Shown here piece after piece: positions 60,916 to 64,000 of a DNA stretch of 64,000 nt. The DNA is from a virus. The number at the start of each line of letters is the position of its first letter. Position 1 is the first letter of the stretch. The DNA is taken from the IMG/VR virus record IMGVR_UViG_3300011115_000934, positions 33,983-97,982 of that record; one strand, written 5' to 3'. Under the pieces are notes generated by a model. It did no database searches. It saw only the letters and a program-made list of their open reading frames with translations, and was not told where the DNA came from. The translations under genes and the position numbers were made by a program.

Positions 60916-60973
60916 CTTGGTAAAACAAGTTAAGTGACAGGGCCAAGTCACGGTAGAGTAAGCGATACTCTAC
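60916..60973 (+). ncRNA. Three-hairpin RNA before tRNA-Trp
   Basis: CTTG/CAAG, GTGAC/GTCAC and GTAGAGTA/TACTCTAC stand in a row within 58 bases. No tRNA fold. Confidence 0.4.
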
Positions 60974-60977
60974 AAAT

Positions 60978-61048
60978 GCGTTCCACAGACAAGGTGTCGG
61001 TACGGTCTCCAAAACTGTTACGGCTGGGTTCGATTCCTAGGGTTCGCG
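60978..61048 (+). tRNA. tRNA-Trp(CCA)
   Basis: Anticodon arm ACGGT CTCCAAA ACTGT, T-arm CTGGG TTCGATT CCTAG, G73 then CA. Acceptor GCGTTCC/GGTTCGC has two U-U mismatches, like the His tRNA. Confidence 0.88.
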
Positions 61049-61102
61049 CAAATAAATTGTTCATAACTTTATGGCTAGTTCTATAATTTCTTAAAATTTT
61101 CG

Positions 61103-61110
61103 TATATTTA
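61103..61110 (+). promoter_or_regulatory. Promoter-like TATATTTA before HNH genes
   Basis: TTCGTATATTTA stands 17-28 bases before the ATG at 61127. The TTG at the -33 position is degenerate (TTC). Confidence 0.45.
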
Positions 61111-61126
61111 TACTAAACGATAAGAT

Positions 61127-61828
61127 ATGAAAAAGATATGTACTAGATGTAAGGAAGAGAAACACTTAGATGAATTTAGTAATTATAAAAGCTCTAAAGA
61201 TGGTAAGCACATTTATTGTAAAGTATGTTCTAGGGATAAATCAAAAGAAAGATACTCTCAAGATGCTGAAAGAATAAAAAAGTATCGTGAGGATAATAAA
61301 GAAAAGATAAAAGAAATTAACAAAGCTTATAGTCTTAAAAATAAAGAAATACTAAATGCTCGTTCTAAGCAATGGAATTTAGATAATAAAGAAAAAAGAC
61401 AAGAGTATGTAAAGCAATGGGCTAGAGAAAATTACGAAAAGAATCATTCAAAAGTAAGAGAATATCAAAATACATACAATAGAAGTAAGTATGCCAACGA
61501 TCCTCTTTATAGACTTGCTCAACAACTTCGATCATTAATATACCAGAGTTTTAAGTATAAGTATAAAAAGCAAAAAAGAACACAAACAATACTAGGATGT
61601 ACTTATGAAGAGTTCAGAGTATACCTAGAGTCAAAATTTGAACCTTGGATGAATTGGGAAAACCAAGGATTGTACAACGGAGATTTTAATTTTGGTTGGG
61701 ACATGGATCATATAGTACCAGCTTCAAGTGCAAAAACTGAAGAGGAGATTTGTAAATTAAATCATTACACCAACTTACAACCCCTGTGTTCTAAAGTAAA
61801 TAGAGATATAAAGAAAAATAAAATATAA
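61127..61828 (+). CDS. HNH endonuclease with N-terminal zinc ribbon
   Basis: 233 residues. The N-terminal KICTRCKEEKHLDEF with YCKVCSRDKSKER makes a four-Cys zinc ribbon. A long charged helix with Lys/Asn repeats follows, and the C-terminal NFGWDMDHIVPASS with LNHYTNLQPLCSKVNRDI is the HNH core. It is probably a homing endonuclease interrupting the tRNA array. Next to it lies a second HNH gene. Confidence 0.82.
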   Translation: MKKICTRCKEEKHLDEFSNYKSSKDGKHIYCKVCSRDKSKERYSQDAERIKKYREDNKEKIKEINKAYSLKNKEILNARSKQWNLDNKEKRQEYVKQWARENYEKNHSKVREYQNTYNRSKYANDPLYRLAQQLRSLIYQSFKYKYKKQKRTQTILGCTYEEFRVYLESKFEPWMNWENQGLYNGDFNFGWDMDHIVPASSAKTEEEICKLNHYTNLQPLCSKVNRDIKKNKI

Positions 61829-61832
61829 AGTC

Positions 61833-62339
61833 ATGTCAAAATATCAGAGAACCTTAGTTATTGATTCAAGCTTTATGGCTCGCAGCATCATATCGACTGA
61901 GCGTGCTTTCGTGATTTCGTATAAGGGTAATGCAGAAGTTATAGCTGAACATCCAGAAACATTCGGATTAGTAAATCCAAAATTAGAAATTTTTAAACCT
62001 TCAATCATTAGGGTTTATAAATACGTAAAACAAAACATTCAAAAAGTTCCTCTAACAAGAGAGAATGTTTATCGAAGAGATAATTACGAATGTGTTTATT
62101 GTGGATCAAGCCACATCAAGTCACTAACACTTGATCATGTCATTCCACAATCAAAAGGTGGAGAAAATGCTTGGGATAATTTAGTAACAGCTTGTAGAAG
62201 TTGCAATTCAGAAAAAGCAGATTTAACTCTGGAGGAATATGGTAAAGAAATAGTAGAACCAAAAAGACCTCATTATCTGATGCTGATGAAACAACTAACA
62301 CACATTCCAGTGGAATGGGAAAAGTTTTTATTTTTCTAA
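61833..62339 (+). CDS. HNH endonuclease, IscB-unrelated stand-alone type
   Basis: 168 residues. The N-terminal half has VIDSSFMARSIISTERAFVI and FKPSIIRVYKYV, a segment found with many free HNH enzymes of Bacteroidota. The core is YECVYCGSSHIKSLTLDHVI, then NAWDNLVTACRSCNSEKADL with two C-x-x-C pairs and the DH catalytic pair. It may be a homing enzyme or a former host gene. It ends just before the promoter of tRNA cluster 2. Confidence 0.82.
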   Translation: MSKYQRTLVIDSSFMARSIISTERAFVISYKGNAEVIAEHPETFGLVNPKLEIFKPSIIRVYKYVKQNIQKVPLTRENVYRRDNYECVYCGSSHIKSLTLDHVIPQSKGGENAWDNLVTACRSCNSEKADLTLEEYGKEIVEPKRPHYLMLMKQLTHIPVEWEKFLFF

Positions 62340-62347
62340 CAAAAAGT

Positions 62348-62378
62348 TTGGATATTAGAAAATAAGTTCGTATATTTA
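62348..62378 (+). promoter_or_regulatory. Host-type promoter of tRNA cluster 2
   Basis: TTTG with TTG at 62348-62350, 20 bases, TATATTT (62371-62377). The match to the Bacteroidota -33/-7 pattern is the best in the window. Confidence 0.75.
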
Positions 62379-62396
62379 AGTATAAGAAAAAATAAA

Positions 62397-62463
62397 TCAC
62401 CTACTACGTAACCAACCGGTAAAAAAAATGGACACGTACTGTCTGGCAGGTCAGGCTAGGTGA
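62397..62463 (+). ncRNA. Inter-tRNA structured RNA 9
   Basis: Closed by TCACCTA and TAGGTGA (7 bp), 67 bases, with ACGT/ACGT and CTG/CAG hairpins. It is the first product of cluster 2. Confidence 0.45.
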
Positions 62464-62470
62464 AAATATA

Positions 62471-62579
62471 AAAACTGATTTAGAGAACATATGCGGGAAA
62501 TAGTTGCAGCATAGATTAAAGTGCATACAACAAGTATATGGGTCCTACGATAAGGATACAAATCAACTAAATCAGTTTT
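62471..62579 (+). ncRNA. Inter-tRNA structured RNA 10
   Basis: 109 bases closed by a perfect 13-bp helix (AAAACTGATTTAG with CTAAATCAGTTTT). Inside are ATGC/GCAT, ATAC/GTAT and TCCT/AGGA hairpins, a multi-branched fold. Confidence 0.6.
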
Positions 62580-62584
62580 AATTT

Positions 62585-62654
62585 GGGCAGGATGGTTATG
62601 GAGACCGGCAGGATTGCAAACTCTGCAGAGTAAGTTCGATTCTTACCTTGCCCT
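62585..62654 (+). tRNA. tRNA-Cys(GCA)
   Basis: Acceptor GGGCAGG/CTTGCCC, D-stem GGT/ACC, loop TTGCAAA, T-arm GTAAG TTCGATT CTTAC, then CA. Confidence 0.9.
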
Positions 62655-62668
62655 CATTGAAGGTTCGA

Positions 62669-62745
62669 CCCTCTACCAAATGTGTTACACCCACAGATGG
62701 ACAACGAGAGGGAGCTACCGATTGATAAGTGACCGCACATGCGGT
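62669..62745 (+). ncRNA. Inter-tRNA structured RNA 11
   Basis: CCCTCT pairs with AGAGGG (62669-62712), and ACCGC-ACAT-GCGGT forms a second hairpin (62732-62745). Confidence 0.4.
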
Positions 62746-62749
62746 AAAT

Positions 62750-62823
62750 GCCCGAGTGGTGGAACTGGTAGACACGGCAGCCTTAGAAGCTGTAAATTGG
62801 GGGTTCGATTCCCCCCTTGGGTA
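62750..62823 (+). tRNA. tRNA-Leu(TAG), short variable loop
   Basis: Acceptor GCCCGAG/CTTGGGT, D-arm of Leu type (GTG/CAC), anticodon arm GCAGC CTTAGAA GCTGT, T-arm GGGGG TTCGATT CCCCC, A73. The variable loop has only about five bases. Confidence 0.9.
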
Positions 62824-62825
62824 CA

Positions 62826-62897
62826 AAATTACAGTTAGCTTATAGTAAAGCAGCAGGGGCTAACCTGGAGAACGGATACGAGAACCGGCTGTAATTT
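62826..62897 (+). ncRNA. tRNA-sized RNA 12 without T-loop
   Basis: 72 bases closed by AAATTACAG and CTGTAATTT, with CAGG-GGCTAA-CCTG and CGG/CCG hairpins. It has tRNA length and acceptor-like ends but neither anticodon loop nor T-loop. Confidence 0.5.
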
Positions 62898-62902
62898 AAT
62901 TT

Positions 62903-62975
62903 GCTTCCTTAGCTCAATTGGCAGAGCACTTGTTTTGTAAACAAGAGGTTATCGGATCGTGGCCGGTAGGAAGCT
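62903..62975 (+). tRNA. tRNA-Thr(TGT) with A54/U58 T-loop
   Basis: Acceptor GCTTCCT/AGGAAGC, canonical D-arm with GG, anticodon arm CTTGT TTTGTAA ACAAG, T-stem ATCGG/CCGGT with loop ATCGTGG, then CA. Confidence 0.88.
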
Positions 62976-62978
62976 CAA

Positions 62979-63055
62979 AAGATGAATTCGATCACACCTA
63001 GGGTTAGTGATTTAATTAAAGGATCCATTCAGTACACAAGGCTGAGATTCATCTT
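62979..63055 (+). ncRNA. tRNA-sized RNA 13 lacking anticodon arm
   Basis: Closed by AAGATGAAT and ATTCATCTT. ATCAC/GTGAT stands in D-arm position and TTCAG/CTGAG in T-arm position with a nine-base loop. The anticodon-arm region has no stem. Confidence 0.5.
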
Positions 63056-63060
63056 CAATT

Positions 63061-63133
63061 GCGATTATAGTGTTCAACGGTAGCACGTGGGCCTTCCAAG
63101 TCTGAAGTTTCGGTTCGAATCCGAATAATCGCT
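63061..63133 (+). tRNA. tRNA-Gly(TCC)
   Basis: Acceptor GCGATTA/TAATCGC, anticodon arm TGGGC CTTCCAA GTCTG, T-arm TTCGG TTCGAAT CCGAA, T73, then CA. Confidence 0.92.
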
Positions 63134-63141
63134 CAGGGGTA

Positions 63142-63180
63142 TGTAGGAGCCCAAGAGTATGTGATGAGCATACACCTACA
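63142..63180 (+). ncRNA. Nested hairpin between tRNA-Gly and tRNA-Glu
   Basis: TGTAGG/CCTACA encloses GTATG-TGATGAG-CATAC. Confidence 0.4.
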
Positions 63181-63184
63181 ACTT

Positions 63185-63256
63185 GCTGCCATCGTCTAAC
63201 GGCTAGGACCTATGGTTTTCATCCATAAAATCGGAGTTCGATTCTCCGTGGCAGTA
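63185..63256 (+). tRNA. tRNA-Glu(TTC)
   Basis: Acceptor GCTGCCA/TGGCAGT, anticodon arm TATGG TTTTCAT CCATA, T-arm CGGAG TTCGATT CTCCG. Confidence 0.92.
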
Positions 63257-63274
63257 CGAAACCAGAAAGGCCAT

Positions 63275-63314
63275 TGTTCACAACCTCTGGTGCGAAAAAG
63301 GTGAACACGAGGTT
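63275..63314 (+). ncRNA. Pseudoknot-capable element
   Basis: TGTTCAC (63275-63281) pairs with GTGAACA (63301-63307), and AACCTC (63282-63287) with GAGGTT (63309-63314). The two helices cross each other, so they form a pseudoknot or two exclusive states. Confidence 0.45.
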
Positions 63315-63366
63315 AAGGTACACTCGTAATAACAATATCTTGACAACCTGGAACAGACAGGTAACT

Positions 63367-63439
63367 GGGGTCATAGCTCAATTGGCTGAGCGCTATCTTT
63401 GCACGGTAGAGGATGTGGGTTCGAATCCCATTGGCTCCA
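63367..63439 (+). tRNA. tRNA-Ala(TGC)
   Basis: Acceptor GGGGTCA/TGGCTCC, canonical D-arm, anticodon arm CTATC TTTGCAC GGTAG, T-arm GTGGG TTCGAAT CCCAT, then CA. Confidence 0.94.
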
Positions 63440-63440
63440 C

Positions 63441-63593
63441 AAAACATTTAGTGAGGTAAGACTGGTAGGCTTTTAATCCTAAACCTAGAAATAGGAGGGA
63501 GAGGCTAACGAAAGAACCAAACGAGTAGTTAGTTGAAGGGATTTACTTGAAAGTTAAGTTTGGTGTAGAGTAAATTGTGTAGTTAGATGTTTT
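63441..63593 (+). ncRNA. Inter-tRNA structured RNA 14 with crossing helices
   Basis: 153 bases closed by AAAACAT and ATGTTTT, the same ends as RNA 1. Inside are CCTA-GAAA-TAGG (GNRA-type loop), CTAAC/GTTAG, and ACCAAAC/GTTTGGT crossing TTTACT/AGTAAA. A loop CTTTTAAT between TAGG and CCTA looks like a Lys anticodon arm. Confidence 0.45.
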
Positions 63594-63597
63594 AATT

Positions 63598-63670
63598 GGC
63601 TGAGAGGTGTTATAGGTAACATGCTGCACTGTCACTGCAGAGATTGCGGGTTCGATGCCCGTGTCAGCCG
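63598..63670 (+). tRNA. tRNA-Asp(GTC)
   Basis: Acceptor GGCTGAG/GTCAGCC (one mismatch), anticodon arm CTGCA CTGTCAC TGCAG, T-arm GCGGG TTCGATG CCCGT, G73. Confidence 0.9.
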
Positions 63671-63676
63671 CTATAT

Positions 63677-63750
63677 CGCGAGTTGGTAGAAGATGGTATC
63701 TCGCTAGGCTCATAACCTAGAGGTCGGGGGTTCGAATCCCTCACTCGCTA
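63677..63750 (+). tRNA. Initiator-type tRNA-fMet(CAT)
   Basis: Acceptor CGCGAGT/ACTCGCT has an unpaired first position (C1 against U72), a mark of bacterial initiator tRNAs. The anticodon arm CTAGG CTCATAA CCTAG, the following AGGTCG, and the start CGCG-G-TGG resemble E. coli fMet tRNA. T-loop TTCGAAT, A73, then CA. Confidence 0.85.
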
Positions 63751-63755
63751 CAAAG

Positions 63756-63829
63756 GTCCTTTTAGCTCAGTTGGTCAGAGCAGCTCGCTCATAACGAGAA
63801 GGTCACAGGTTCGAGCCCTGTATAGGACA
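63756..63829 (+). tRNA. tRNA-Met(CAT), elongator type (or Ile2)
   Basis: Acceptor GTCCTTT/ATAGGAC, canonical D-arm, loop CTCATAA in a CTCG/CGAG stem, T-arm ACAGG TTCGAGC CCTGT. Confidence 0.88.
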
Positions 63830-63862
63830 CTAAATTTATCCGATATGAGAGCAATTCAATCG

Positions 63863-63922
63863 TCTCCAATGTAGTTTTAGCTATTAGCTAAAATTATGAC
63901 TCAGAAATTGAGAATTTGGAGA
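63863..63922 (+). ncRNA. Two-armed structured RNA after the last tRNA
   Basis: TCTCCAA pairs with TTGGAGA and encloses the hairpins TTTTAGC/GCTAAAA and CTCA/TGAG. Confidence 0.5.
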
Positions 63923-63937
63923 GTAGTCCCTACCAGC

Positions 63938-64000
63938 ATGACTGGTGTTCAGGCTCCCACGTTTTTTGTTGAAACAACAGAAAATGGTAGAGAAGAAGCA
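63938..64000 (+). CDS. Possible start of a protein gene, cut by window edge
   Basis: From ATG 63938 the frame reads MTGVQAPTFFVETTENGREE and stays open to the edge. The composition is protein-like, but the start is uncertain because the frame is also open upstream into the structured RNA. Confidence 0.4.
   Translation, partial: MTGVQAPTFFVETTENGREEA

Overview
The window is a contiguous piece of a tailed-phage genome of the T4-like myovirus kind (contractile tail). Every recognisable gene is on the + strand. The host was most probably a member of the Bacteroidota, likely a flavobacterium-like cell. Evidence for this host is the AT-rich sequence, start codons preceded by A-rich tracts instead of Shine-Dalgarno sites, a Bacteroidota-style promoter (TTG, exactly 20 bases, then TATMTTW) in front of many non-structural units, a type IX secretion (T9SS) C-terminal sorting domain on one phage protein, and a short lipoprotein of the same style. 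No sequence search was possible, so family names rest on motifs, length and gene order.

Layout. 1-13.8 kb: virion module with large terminase, portal, prohead protease, repeat-bearing scaffold-like protein and major capsid protein, plus acidic or CTS-bearing proteins that may be packaged. 13.9-20.4 kb: PhoH-like ATPase, collagen/YadA-like fibre and three tandem glycine-rich adhesin-like proteins. 20.5-36.5 kb: neck proteins, tail terminator, sheath, tube, a chaperone-like pair that may be joined by a +1 frameshift, tape measure, and baseplate/hub proteins including a GH24 lysozyme domain and a LysM protein. 36.5-46.9 kb: replication and nucleotide metabolism with a compact family A DNA polymerase, gp32-like SSB, UvsX, FEN-type nuclease, DnaB-type helicase, both class I ribonucleotide reductase subunits and a membrane-anchored nuclease. 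47-54.3 kb: an envelope/secretion island with a PA14 protein, cohesin-like proteins (one with a T9SS tag), lysis-like membrane proteins, an Ala-rich repeat protein, a CsgG-like pore and an outer-membrane-barrel-like partner. 54.3-58.7 kb: small genes including thioredoxin. 56.5-64 kb: a very large tRNA region interrupted by homing endonucleases.

The tRNA region carries 25 readable tRNAs covering all 20 amino acids, including an initiator-type tRNA. Four have an unusual T-loop in which positions 54 and 58 are swapped (A54/U58). Two or three further tRNA-like genes carry large insertions, and most gaps between tRNAs are filled by 60-180-base RNAs that are not recognisable tRNAs but are closed by complementary ends.

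Expression logic that can be read: TATTTATA stands 15-30 bases ahead of most structural transcription units (late promoter candidate, compare T4 TATAAATA), while the TTG-N20-TATMTTW promoter serves replication, small-gene, homing-endonuclease and tRNA units. Several hairpin terminators separate the blocks. The parts most likely to be new are the secretion/adhesion island at 47-54 kb and the tRNA/tRNA-like RNA array.
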